In this document: positions 23,499 through 36,007 of the stretch, piece after piece
Layout of the letters: every line of letters begins with the position of its first letter
Numbering within the stretch: position 1 is the stretch's first letter
Assembly: GCA_029962745.1 (NCBI GenBank)
Contig: CM057171.1
Coordinates: 19,865,034-19,929,033, forward strand
Reading direction: 5' to 3'
Source of the DNA: Echinometra lucunter
Lineage: Eukaryota > Echinodermata > Echinoidea > Camarodonta > Echinometridae
DNA length: 64,000 nucleotides
Notes under the pieces: model-generated
The model's input: only the letters and a program-made list of their open reading frames with translations
What the model was told of the DNA's origin: nothing
Database searches by the model: none
Translations under genes and position numbers: made by a program

Positions 23499-23550
23499 GT
23501 TTCTTCAAATATGCGGACTAGATCAAGGATATGTAATGACTGACTGCCTG
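23499..23550 (+). repeat. 52-bp exact direct repeat, copy 2
   Basis: Identical to 22364-22415 over 52 bases; flanking sequence differs on both sides. Confidence 0.9.
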
Positions 23551-24246
23551 AATTAGTTCCGTAAAATAACTATTTTGTTTCCCTTCTTGTTTGTAGCCTA
23601 GCATTAGTTTGTTATTAATTGATTTGATAGGGTCGATATTATATTCGATAATACTTTGAAGGACTATCTGATGTAGAATGGTGATATTTGATAGAGGCAT
23701 TGAATTCAAAAGGCATGGGCGGAAGCTAAGAGAAGGCCATGTAGATATACCTCGATGATCACAAAATGATAGACAAAAACTGCAGTTACTTAACTAATAG
23801 AGATATCTAAAATATAATGATGAAGCCAGTGTCCGGTATAGCGATAATTTCGTTTGTACATGTACATGCAGAAACGGTTGGTGGAAAAGAGTTCAATTCA
23901 ATATTGTTTATTTATCAAATTCATAAAAACATTACAAATACAATGGTACATTGAAACATTAAAACAATAAGATACACAAGAAATTGCAAGGAAATGCAGC
24001 AGAAAGACAAAGTCTTATATGGGAGCCGCACACCAACTGATGCAAACTACATAAATAAATGAACAGTAAATAAATACAACACATTGTGCCCTAACACATC
24101 TACGTAAACACACGCACCCTCCCACCTCAAACATCCACACATACTCCACACAGACACACACACACACACTCACTAAGTAACATAATTGTATTAATGCACA
24201 TAATTCGTCTGAATTAAATACATTTTATATTTTTTCTTTAAAACAT

Positions 24247-25177
24247 TTAATGATGAGGTGGTTTTAATATAATTTGGTATTTCATTCCAGATTTTGGGAC
24301 CATAATAAAGTATGGATTTTTAGAATAACGTGGTTCTTGCACATGGAATATTATAATTTCTGTTACTTCGCTTAAAATAATTGAACTATTTACATTGAAA
24401 TATGACATAATAGAAGCAGGGAGAACTTTTTGAGAACACATATACATGAATATTGCACTTTGAAATTTATATATATCACAGATACTGAGAATTTTAAGAC
24501 GAGCAAGAAGTGGTGTGGCATGAGCTAAATATTTGCTATATGTAAAAATTCTTATAGCTCGTTTTTTAAGCTTAAATACTCTGTCAGTATTTTTGGCAGT
24601 AGAATTTGCCCACATCAATATACAATAATTCAAATAAGGTGATACTATGGAATGATATAATATGTCTTGAGGAAAATGTTTTGATTTATTTAGAATACCA
24701 ATATTCTTAGACATAGTGTTACAGATGACACCATTGTGTTCATTCCATGAAATTTTCTCATCAATACTTACACCCAAAAATGTCAATCTATTGGCACGTT
24801 GTATTTCAGTTTCCTGCAATTTAATGACAAAATTTGAGGTATCCCGATAGACATTTGTGAATACCATATAATGAGTTTTATTTATATTCAAAACTAGTTT
24901 ATTAATTTGCAACCAATGAATGATTTTTTTAAAGTTCTTGATTAAATTCAAGTTGTAAATTATTTATATCTTTATGTGACATAAACAAACTGGTGTCATC
25001 TGCAAACATAATGAAATTCAATGAATTTTTAAAGAATGTCGTTAACGTAAATTGTAAAGGTACGCCACATTTACATGTCAATAATTTGGAATTTACATTA
25101 TCTGTACATACGAACTGTTGTCGATTGACTAAGTAATTTTTGAACCATAGTAAATTTACCCCTTTATTCCATAACAA
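24247..25177 (-). pseudogene. LINE reverse transcriptase fragment
   Basis: Two overlapping open stretches (25177-24929 and 24951-24247). The first holds the catalytic FADDTSLF motif; a GVP motif is present, but the usual following QGS is lost. The second continues with LTFLGVSIDEKISWNEH and SPYLNYCILMWAN, typical of the region after the RT palm. A frameshift separates them. Confidence 0.8.
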
Positions 25178-25271
25178 TATAATTTTCTTAATAGTATATG
25201 ATGATTTAATGAATCAAAAGTTGACAGCTGTTAAGAATATTGCACATTTGTTAAAAAAAAATAACAAATAA

Positions 25272-25331
<60 letters not shown>

Positions 25332-25533
25332 GCCTGGTATAGACCATTTCTTCAAATATCTTTGAAAAAACGGGCAAAACTAATATTGGACGTTAATTTG
25401 ACACTCTCTTTTGAACCATTTTTGTGAACAGGTATAATTTTAGCAATTTCTCTTTTTTCTGGAACAACACCTGTCTGTAAGGACAGATTAATTATTGCAC
25501 AAAGAGGATAACAAATAATATGAATTACATTTT

Positions 25534-26264
25534 TTACAATTGCAATATCATTGCCATCAATCCTCGGCTTTTAGCATTCCTAAAATTGCATGTGATATCT
25601 ATAATTTCCTTAGCAGTAGAAGGTTTGAAAAATGCAGTATGATTATTTCTTTCAACATACTGCATATAATCACCATCTTGTCGGCATGACTTTGCCAAAT
25701 TGACCCCAATATCAATAAAATACTTATTAAAACTATCTGAAATTGCATCCTTCCCAATTATAGTAGTATTATTGCACATCATAACATTTGGTATGGACAT
25801 TAATTTGGATCTAATTCCAAGCACAGTGTTTATTGTTTTCACGTCACTTTCAGGTTTCCCATAGCGGAGTCAAACTTCATTGTAAAATATGTATTTTTGG
25901 CTTTTTAAAATTTCCGTTCTCATTTACCTTATTTCTTTCTTTTTTTTTCATATACATCAAACCGATAATCTGTTTGATTGTTTAGGTATTTTTTATTCAA
26001 CATACATTTTTTCTTACACAGTTTATGTAGATATTTATTAAACCAAGGGTTAGTTTTATGCCTCTTATTAACACGACATATTTTCTCAGCAAAACATTAA
26101 TTATAATAACAAAGAAAAGTATTCAAAAAATCTTCATATGCCTCATTCACATTTTGACTCTTTTAATTCCAAGAAAATACTATTGATTTTGTTTACAAAG
26201 TGTTCTGTGTTTTCTTCATTTATTTCTTGTTTAAAAACGATTGTTGGTTTGTTTTAATTTAACA
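25534..26264 (-). pseudogene. LINE linker before the reverse transcriptase
   Basis: The stretch 25842-25534 encodes DAISDSFNKYFIDIGVNLA and a later FKPSTAKEIIDI, typical of the segment between endonuclease and RT. Translation of 26250-25870 gives further matching pieces (NPWFNKYLHKLC) with internal stops. Confidence 0.65.
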
Positions 26265-26746
26265 TTAAGATTGGAAAAGGAAAAAAACAGGAAAGTAGTC
26301 ACTCACATCTGCTAACATAACACCTGAAAAGGTGTCGTCTATATTATTTGTAAATATGTCATCTAATAATGTTGCAGAATTATTTGTTACACGTGTTGGG
26401 GTATGAATTTTGTGTGTAAGGTCCTCTTGGATTGTGATCCCAGTACCTTTCAAGTTTCTACGTGCTCGGATGATTTCGATTCTCTTATGATACGAGCATA
26501 GCTTGACGATGATGGCCCGATGATGCTTTCCACCACGCTTGCCTACTCAATGTGAGCGGTCAATATCCAATATCACACAGCGATAAGGGAATCCCGAGGT
26601 GGTCCTTGGCAATTCCACACATGATATGATCCGTATTTTCTTTTGGTGTCTCCTTAACTCCAAAGATACGAAGTTAAGAACACCTGGAGTATTGCTAAAG
26701 ATTTTTGGTAGCGTACTCCAGCTTCACAATTTTTTCATCCTTCAGT
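26265..26746 (-). pseudogene. ORF1 C-terminal part fused to endonuclease tail
   Basis: Broken frames read LRIFGVKETPKENTD, then RAIIVKLCSYHKR and RRNLKGTGITIQEDLT, which resemble an L1-ORF1-type RNA-binding domain. The frame runs straight on into PTRVTNNSATLLDDIFTN and DVSDYFPVF, the end of an AP-endonuclease domain. An internal deletion seems to have joined ORF1 to ORF2. Confidence 0.6.
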
Positions 26747-27010
26747 TCAATCTCCCTTCTCTAACTCCTTTACACGTCGGGATTTCTCTTCAATTTCTAA
26801 CTGCAGATCATGTAGCTTACCATCATTCAGCTTAATAAGTTGATTGAGTTTAGCGAAAGTGGAATTAGCAACTTCATTGGCAATGGTCTTGGCGATAAGT
26901 TGAATTTCTTTTAAGAACGACTGATTCTTGAAGAGATCGATGACGAGTTCAGAAACAGAAACGGTTTGAGAAGCAGCTCGAGAAGCCGATTCCTTGCGAG
27001 TTGTCGGCAT
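26747..27010 (-). pseudogene. LINE ORF1 N-terminal part (coiled coil)
   Basis: Open from a methionine (MPTTRKESASRAA) through a charged heptad-like stretch (LQLEIEEKSRRVKELEKGD) to a stop. Position and composition fit ORF1 of a LINE. The following domain continues in another frame. Confidence 0.55.
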
Positions 27011-27061
27011 TGCGGTTGTTATGGTGATCACAGTACTGAGACGGAGTGAATCACTGTACAA

Positions 27062-29080
27062 GATCGGATGCCGTTACACAACAAAGTTACGTAATAATTA
27101 AGTCAAATCAACGAAGGCAAGTAACGGCAGTAGAAAGAGTGCGGTACTAACTTACGTGACATGACAACAGTACAGTGGGACTGAATTCCCAAGATGAAGC
27201 TGGCTAGGAAGGCAGGCGAATGGCGTTAAAACAAGTCACAAAATCACTGCAGATGCATTCTAATTTCACAGTTTCCAGATATACGGCATCCTTGGAGTAT
27301 ACAAAAGCTCAGGTTAATCTGACATAGAGTAACATCCACTAAAAGGTGTAAAATAAATCAATAAAATCAATGTCCTAGACGCATGACCCGACGTATCGAC
27401 ATATCAGATATTACGGTAGCTACTTTCTCTTCTACAGACGATCCGAGGAATGCCCACACCCCACACACGTAAGTATGGAAGCTTATTACACTTTGCGCAC
27501 ACGCCTACAGTCATACACTGTCTTTTACAAAACTTTTACTTTGACGAAAGAAGAATCACAAAAAACATGTAAAAAGAGTAGCGGAAGTGGAACGAGATCA
27601 AGAAAATCTGTTGATTAACTTCATTATTTTGGATCACTACAATCATACATGACACAATTTTAAACTGGCAAATTATCACGCCATTGAGATGATGTAACTA
27701 ACACCCAACTACAGCAGTTTAAGGAAAATGAAGGATATCATGAGACTACATAATCAGGACGTTTACGGAATCGACTGACTGTACGATTCAACAAAAAAAC
27801 CTTAATTCATTTCAAGATAATTGATAGCACTTTCGATATCTCTTTACACAAGTAATACACGTTTTCCCGAAGCTAAATGGCTCATTTAAAAGATCTCATT
27901 GCTTGGTGAATAAAGGCATATTAATTCTCGCAGAGACGTTAAAGAAAGAATTTGTAATCCTTCAGAACTCGTGGGTGACTTTGGAAAATGCGTAGAATGC
28001 AATCCATCTTTTGAAATCTTTAAGTAGCGTACAGAAAAAAGTCTATTGGAATCAAAGAGGCAATGAAATCATAAAAATCAGCTTTTGTCAGTTGAATTTT
28101 GAACAAATAGATATAACTGATTTTTAAATATAAATGAACACGTCACGAATTTGTCTTCCCATTCCAATTGGTCGAAGAGTCTTTTCTGCAGTTGCAAATG
28201 AATCTGAATAATACTTGCTGATTTGAGTGGTACGGAGAGAATTTGATTGATAAATTCGCATATCCCTTCGCTGAAACGCTAAACTTATGACTCGGATACA
28301 CTTTTCTTGACATGCATTTTATACGCAAACGAAATGCTGCGACAGATTATAAGCAGCAAGTGTTTAGAGACTCTGGCACAAGAAGTTATGAGAACGTTAT
28401 AATGAATAAAGATTAGGCCGTTGAATAAGCCAAGGTCATGTGAAAGTCAGATAAATTGGATCACTTCAGAAGATGAAGCATCGCAACAGAAAGCAGAATT
28501 CAATTTTTTTTAAATGATTCGAGACTAGGAGTATCCTTGCTTGTAACGTAACCTTTCATTGCTTCAGCCGAAACATGGTAGAAGAGGATTTAGGCAAAAC
28601 TTCTTTTAAAGCCTACACAGTTATGATTAAGGCATCATTAGGCAGGAAATATTTTTTTTTACCATTGAATATATTTCATGGCCAGATAGATTATATCCTT
28701 TCAATTATAAGCTGTCAAGTATAATACTTGTTTGATATGCATGCAATACACGAATCATGAACTTAAGAAAAAACGGCGTCTTCGAAAGCAAGAAACTGGG
28801 TATGCTGCAAAGCTAAGCTTAAGTATGTTGCATGTCAAAAAGGAGTTAAACCTTTGTCATAATGGTCATCGGTTACTATGATTCGGGATATGACTTCAAA
28901 GAAATAAACGGATTAAAAGAAAACTTAATGGTTAACGGGAATGAACAGAAAAATAAAATGATTTGCATTGAGCGCCATGTTTATAATTACCAACGTTTTC
29001 TAGTTTAGTTCACAAGTTTAAGCATAAAAAGAGTAATTACAGGTGACAAAAGGATTACTATTAGTTTGCCTATTAAGACC
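27062..29080. other. Intergenic; nothing recognised
   Basis: AT-rich. The first ~250 bp may be the LINE 5' untranslated region. The minus-strand frame at 28328-28143 has no recognisable domain, and I see no repeat array or splice-framed exon. Confidence 0.4.
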
Positions 29081-29084
29081 AGAA

Positions 29085-29240
29085 ACTGCATTACATTTAT
29101 TTACAGTTTTATTTTTATTTAAGCAGGGTAGCCTCTTCAGTTAAAAAACTGCTGTCAATGAGGGCCCTGCAGGATAAAAACAATACATGACTGACATACA
29201 ACAAAGCATAATTATTAAATAACAAATATAATATAGATAC
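29085..29240 (-). repeat. Interspersed repeat fragment
   Basis: Contains AAGCAGGGTAGCCTCTTCAG and GAGGGCCCTGC in an AT-rich setting, suggesting the 3' part of a retroelement on the minus strand. No coding capacity. Confidence 0.35.
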
Positions 29241-29837
29241 AGATTACAGAATAATATAAGGCAATCCAATTAGAAAAAAGTTAAGTAACATAGAAGTAAT
29301 TACAACAAATTGGTTTATACTGAAGGCGAAACAGCAAGAAGGAAAGTAGTGAGGGCAGGAATAGGGAAGGGAATAGACTGAGAAGGAGCGGTAATAGGCA
29401 AGGAAAGGCACAGGAAAAGGATACAAGAATTGAAAAAAATAGATGCTGTGGGTTTCCTTGCGAAATCTGGTAAAAATTCTCTGTAAAATGAAATAATATG
29501 GCATAGAGCAAGGATGATAAATGAAAACGATACATGTACGAAAAAAAGATTGAGAATATTGATATGAGTACAGATTTAAACATGCCATTGCAAAATGAAA
29601 AGCATTTCGTTAATTCGCTCCTGCTTGATAGTGTGCCTATCTGCACGAATGACACCCTTGAGTGGTGCCAGTTGGCACGAATCGCAAATGACAGGGTAAT
29701 GCTTGATATCCCTCTTTTATATTTTTTCACCTTTTATTTATTTATTCATTTCGATATGATTTCTTAATTCGTTCACTTATTCATTCGTTCAATCAATCAT
29801 TTATTTTCATTTATCTTGTGCCCGCCTTGGCTTTCAA

Positions 29838-30112
29838 CTAATTGAGATGGTATACGTAAAGGTCTCTTAGGTTATTAACGCCAAAGGTACGGTCAAGTCC
29901 TCTGAGGTGGATGACTACTCTAACCGCAGTTAGGTTGAAAAGAGGAACCTCCCCAAGCTCCCGACCTTCAGTGAAGAAATTCAGAATAGCGCTGTGGGCG
30001 GTGAAGAGAGAAATCCGGCTGGCGTTGTAACGGAAAATCTCATGTACAGTCCCATCTTCCCGTATCGACCGAATCGTGTGGGTGTCGGCATCCGAATAGA
30101 GTAGGTTTGACT
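29838..30112 (-). CDS. Gene B last exon (final blades and stop)
   Basis: 275 nt, the same length as gene A exon 10. It encodes [15 protein letters not shown], then [12 protein letters not shown], and ends DLYVYHLN before TAG. Acceptor CCTGTCAG on the minus strand. Confidence 0.9.
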
Positions 30113-33100
30113 CTGACAGGGAAAGAAAATATTTGGAACAAAACATTCATAATTTTCGAGGAAGGATGATAAAAGTAATGGTAATAATGATATTGATTAT
30201 GATTTTGACTATTATAATAGTAATAATGATAATTATAATAATGATTATTATGATAAAACCAATCAGGATAATAATCAGTGGTGGTAGTGGTAGTAGACGC
30301 AGCTGTAGAAGTAGTAGTAGTGGTATTGATGTTAATATTTTAAATATAACTTGGAACTTGAACCAGGAACCTATGAACCATATCCGGGGACGTACACGCC
30401 AGACCCGATAATCATTTCCTGTCAGATAATTTTCTTTATCACTTGCTGTAAATGGTTTCTCCAGTTTTAGATTGTTTGCTTGTGGGTCTTTTCATGCATT
30501 TTGTTGGATTTTATTTTGTGTTTGTTTTGCTTTGTATCTTATCTTGACATGCTTGATACAAGGAACGTTTAAATTCAAGTGAAATATACTGAACAACAGT
30601 TCGAAATAGATTAAAACTATAAAAGTTTATCTCGATACAGTCACTATGATCTGAAATACTACAAGCTCCAAATAGGTTTATATTGTTTACAAAGGTTTAC
30701 ACTAGTATAAATGTTACAAATGCAACATCTGCCCAAGACTTCGACATGAGATATACGACAGAATGAGAATACGAAGAAATAGTAGCACCTGCAGTTGCAG
30801 TTAATTTCAGTTCTGTATTTGATTCCGGGATTTGATTGTAAATTGCACCAGTACTTTAATTTTTTTCTGTCACGAAGTTAAATGATTATATAATCTGGAA
30901 CAAAATACATTATGCTTCTTAAAGTCCCGTTTGTGAGTACATTTTGCATTTCGGGGAAACAGGTGACAAAGCAATGCTAACTGGAAATACAAGTACAGAG
31001 TGAATTATGTAAAGTTTCTCTGAGCATTTTACCCCCACAGGCCATGTTGCCTTTAACAGATGCTATACGGTGGACTGCCACTCGGTCTACACCCAATTTG
31101 TCTAATGCCCGATTGGTCTCATTCCACATGGTCTAATCCCATTTTGTCTACAACCAGTTCGTCTAATAACCTTTTGGTCTAATTGCCACTAAGCCTATTT
31201 ACCATTTCGTCTAATTCCCAATTAGGCTTTGCCCATTTCGTCTAATACCCACTTGGTCTAACACCACTTAGTCTATTTGCAAGTTAGTCTAATCATCAGT
31301 TTGTCTAGTATTCGATTCGTCTAATCATCATTTCGTCTATTATTCATTTTGTCTAATTACCTTTATGTCTAATTACCTTTATGTCTAATACACATTTGGG
31401 CTACACCCACTTTGGCTAATATCCACGTAGGCAATTGATCTATTTGACTAATAACCATGTAGGCAAAGTATCATTTTGTCTAATAACCAGTTAGGCTACC
31501 TATCAATTAGTCTACTGACCAGTTGGTCTAATACGGAACATTTAGTCTAACGTCTAATGCATACCCCCTTACCATCAGAAATCATACCCGAGGTTTGCCT
31601 GACATAGCAATAACGCATGTTTGCATGCTGGATTCCAAGCTTTCAAGGGTATTTGTAATATATGTCCAGAAATCTGACTATACTGATATAAATGAACTTG
31701 GCAGGTACCACGCAACATATGGCATGGTGTCAGAAAATTTCATCCAAGCAAATGGAATTCCACAGGGCAGTGTCCTCAGCCCCTCCCTATTTAATGTTTT
31801 TGTTCATGACCTCCCCCAGTCAATACGCCACTCAAAGCTATCACAGTTCGCAGACGATGTGGCAATATGGAAGCAGGGAAAAAACCTAAACTTTATAGCT
31901 AAGCAAGTACAGGTTGACCTAAACAACCTGACTGATTGGTGTAATACATGGGGAGCCAATCTGTCTTACAGAAAAACTAAAGTGATGGGCTTTACCAATC
32001 GTTCCTTCACCAAGCCAACACTGTTTATTCAAGGCAAAGAAATAGAAGTGGTTAATGAATTCAAGTTTCTAGGTTTAACCTTTGATTCTCATCATTCATG
32101 GAATAGCCACATAGAAAATGTATTTTCAAGATGTAAAAAGCGTCTTAATGTTTTGAAATGTTTAACGGGAACATGGTGGGGAGCAGATACCAAAACCCTG
32201 CTTTTATTATACAAATCATTTATTAGATCAGTACTTGACTATGGTTGCGAAATATATGACTCTGCAAAAACTACTAAAAAGAAAAAACTGGATATGATTC
32301 AATTTGAAGCATTAAAGATATGCTGTGGTACAACTTTTTTCACCTCACTAGCGGCACTCCAAATAGAATGCGGTGAGATGCCCTTGGAAATCAGACGAAG
32401 TCTACTCAGCTCCAAACAAAGAATTAAAATTGAATCGTCTGACACAAACCACCCCACTAGGGAGTGTTTACAAGATTGCTGGCAATATCGCCTCCTACGT
32501 TGGAAAGACGAGATTCCTTTCTATCTAAGAACCATCAGACCAGATGGACCAGTCGAGTCATATATTCCACCCAAACACCCACCATGGCTCTCTTCCTACC
32601 CGATTGTTTCCACTGAGCTGTCAGAACAGATATCAAAGAAAGAGAGTTTAAGTTATGCAATGAAAATCAGGCAATTGAATTAATAAATGAAAAGTGGTCA
32701 GAACATGTGCATATTTATATAGATGGTTCAAAGAGTAAGGATGGTGATACCAGCTCAGCAGTATATATTCCCAAATACGAGGTCGAAATAGCAAAACGCA
32801 TATCTCTAGTGTCGATATTTCGCGCTGAACAGATGGCAATCCTTTTAGCTCTCAGATGGATCCTAGAATCCACAGCAAAGAAGGTAGTGATATTTTCAGA
32901 CTCCCTCAGTGTTTTGGAAGATTTAACCGACCTAAAAAGGCCTTCGAACCTTAAGTCTGAAATCTTGAATATTTTAACGATAGTAACAAGCAATGGCAGT
33001 AATGTACATTTTGAATGGATACCATCCCATTGTGGTATTGCAGGCAATGAGAAGGCCGACAGTTTAGCTAAGCTAGCAATTATGAATGACATTGAAATAA

Positions 33101-35661
33101 GGCTTACTTCTACCTGCCAAGAAATGTGCTTAAAAATACACGACACCTTGATCAGGCAATGGCAGAATCACTGGGATAATTCGCAAAGAGGTCGTTTTTT
33201 GTATCACATTCAACCTAGAATCAAGCCTACATTTGAGTCAAACCTACATAGTAGAAGAGATGAAAGCATAATCCATCGATTGAGAGTCGGAAGTTGTCTT
33301 CTTAATGAAACTCTGTTCAAAATAGGAAAACACCCGAATGGTCTCTGTTCGTTTTGTAAGAGAATAGAAAACGTTCAGCATTATATTACCGAATGTGAAC
33401 AATTTGACAGAGAAAGACGCCGTTTAAGACAAATATGTGAAAACACGCCACTTAATCTGAAAAATCTACTATCCGCCAGAAACCATCGAAATATACTAGA
33501 ATATGTGCGAGCTACGCACAAATATGATATCTTGTAGAAAATCTCACTCTCTTTCTCTCTCTTTATGTCTTTCCCTTTCCCTTTCTTTTTCTGAAGTCGA
33601 GATCTAATTGTATAATGCTATGTTATGTTATGTAATGTAATGTAATGTAATGTAATGTAATGTAATGTATGTATTGTATAGTATTGTCGGTCACTGTTCG
33701 TCCTGTCTATATTTATGTCCAGTGCATGCTTCTGTTCTGTTCAGGCAACCTTGTAAATTGATGCATTTATTATTCATTTATATATAATCAGCTTCTTATT
33801 TTCATCTTGTGCAGATCCCCTTTTCGTTCTTGACAGGACGACATCGGCCAAAATAGGAAACTTGAGTGACGTCATGCTGTAGTGGTACACTGTGTATCTG
33901 AGTGGCCTAGATCCTTGTGATTGAGAAGCCCGCTCAACGTACGCAGCAGGGTTGGCCGGGACGATACATCCCCAAGCAGTGAACCAGCGAAAGCACAGGC
34001 GCACCAGTTTCCCAGCTAAGAATTATTAATAAACGACTGACTAGACTTTTCATTCTTGACAACGAGACTAGGCGTAAATAGTCAATTCTGACTGAAGCGC
34101 CAAAAATACAACCAACAACAACAACAACACGCAACATATAGCCTAAGGGTAGTACCTTAAGAAAAGTTATTTACCGTGTACTGACAAAAAATAATCTTGG
34201 GTTTTTCTTGCCAAATTATAAGAAATGAGAACTTTACTTTAATTTTTAGACTGACGGCTTCTTTGGTTAATTCTTGGTTAGAAATTTTGCACAGCGGTAA
34301 ATTAAATTGGCATAAATGCAACATAACCAAAACATCAAATGTCGATACATCTAAAAATGCACATTGAAAACAATCTAATTGAGAACTATCATTGCTGTAA
34401 TTTTTAAGGTAAATACGCAAAAGTGACCTTGATTCCTCAGTAAACAGAGAAATCACCTATATACAACATCGCCAATAATAAGGGGGTTCCTGTTCATGTC
34501 CACAGTATCCCCTTACAAAATTAAAACGCAGTCTTACAAGACATTTGGACAATATAAAGCATGAAACAATACCGGCCTCTCTCTTTATAAGGGCCAAATA
34601 GTGAGTGTATCAACCCAAACATAAAATAAATCTCTTTTATCATCAACAACACAACAACATACCCATTGGCGTAACTCTTACCTTATCTGAAAGATAGTTT
34701 TATACACTTTGAAACCTAGTTAATAGAGCATTTTGGTCACAGACTTTTAACTTTAGACGCTGATAATAGTGTTTTTTAATGGTATTTTCGTGTGGTCCCA
34801 CGGTCCATCGATTACTGTATGCGGCTATAGACGAAGTAAAATAGCCCTCTTAGTAATAGACCAGATAAGAATTATACTAAATTTTAATTATCCGAAACGA
34901 TGTGCAGCCAAAATGGCAATTAGACGAATTTGCATGTAGACCAAATGGAAATTAGACCTACTGGCATTACACGAAATGGAAATAGACTAAATGGATAATA
35001 GGACAAGTGATATATAGGCCTAGACCAAGTAGGTTGTAGACCACTAGACCATAGGTAAAACAGACAAACTGAAAATGGACAAATTGGTAATAGACCACAT
35101 GGTCATTAGATAAAAAGGGGGGAAAAAAAACTAAATAGACGAAGTGGCAAATTAGGTCACTTGACGAATTGGCAATTAGGCCAAGTGGGTATTAGACGAA
35201 GTATAGCTTAGACCAAACGGCAATTAGGCCAAATGGATTTAGCCGATGTGATATTAGACAATCAGAGAATTAGACCAACTGCTAGTAGACCAAGTGGATA
35301 TAAACCGATGCTACGTAGAACTATGCAGTTCTTATAACTTCTTACAGTTCGCATAACTTCTTGCATAATTTCTAACGATATTTTGTTCTTATTGAAGTAT
35401 TTGATGTGGTGAAGTTAATCATCAGATAATGACAATTTAGATAATAATATGATAACATGGATAATAATTTGGATAACATAATAATAAAGATTATGATGAT
35501 AACCTTTTACCAAAAATGATGGCGATAATAAAAATCATATTAATGACAACAGATATCAAAATAGTGATTATGAAATCATATCGTGATTTATCATTATTAA
35601 TAGTATGATTATCATCATTATTATTACTATTTATTTTATCATATAATTATTGTTATATTCC

Positions 35662-35724
<63 letters not shown>

Positions 35725-35963
35725 CATCATTATTATTATTATCATCATCTATTATTATAATCATAATCATTATCATCATCATCATCATCATCATCATCAT
35801 TAAAGCAATAGTAGTTAACACTATCATTGCTACCTTAGTATAGTCCAAATTTTCTTAATGCTTGTGCGCTGTAAAAGGCTGCCGGGCTAAAGCTGGGGTA
35901 ATAATATCCTAGTCCTTTGGAAGCGCATAGGGACGTATGTAATATGCGCTATACAAGGACTAT

Positions 35964-36007
<44 letters not shown>

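Larger units (their letters stand above)
23890..27061 (-). mobile_element. Degraded non-LTR retrotransposon (CR1/L2/Jockey-like), minus strand
   Basis: Reading 27061 down to 23890: ORF1 with a coiled-coil-like start, a second ORF1 domain in broken frames, the last part of an endonuclease domain, the linker before the reverse transcriptase, the reverse transcriptase, and a 3' end with ATTGAATTGAA-type sequence. Frames are interrupted by stops and shifts, and most of the endonuclease is missing. An (AT)n run at 25274-25324 sits inside the RT region. Inactive copy; clade assignment is inference. Confidence 0.75.

Noticed and set aside
28143..28328. 61-residue minus-strand frame
   Set aside because: No recognisable domain, repeat or splice context.
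35340..35375. loxP-like ATAACTTC motifs
   Set aside because: Only short partial matches in AT-rich sequence, no 13-8-13 structure.
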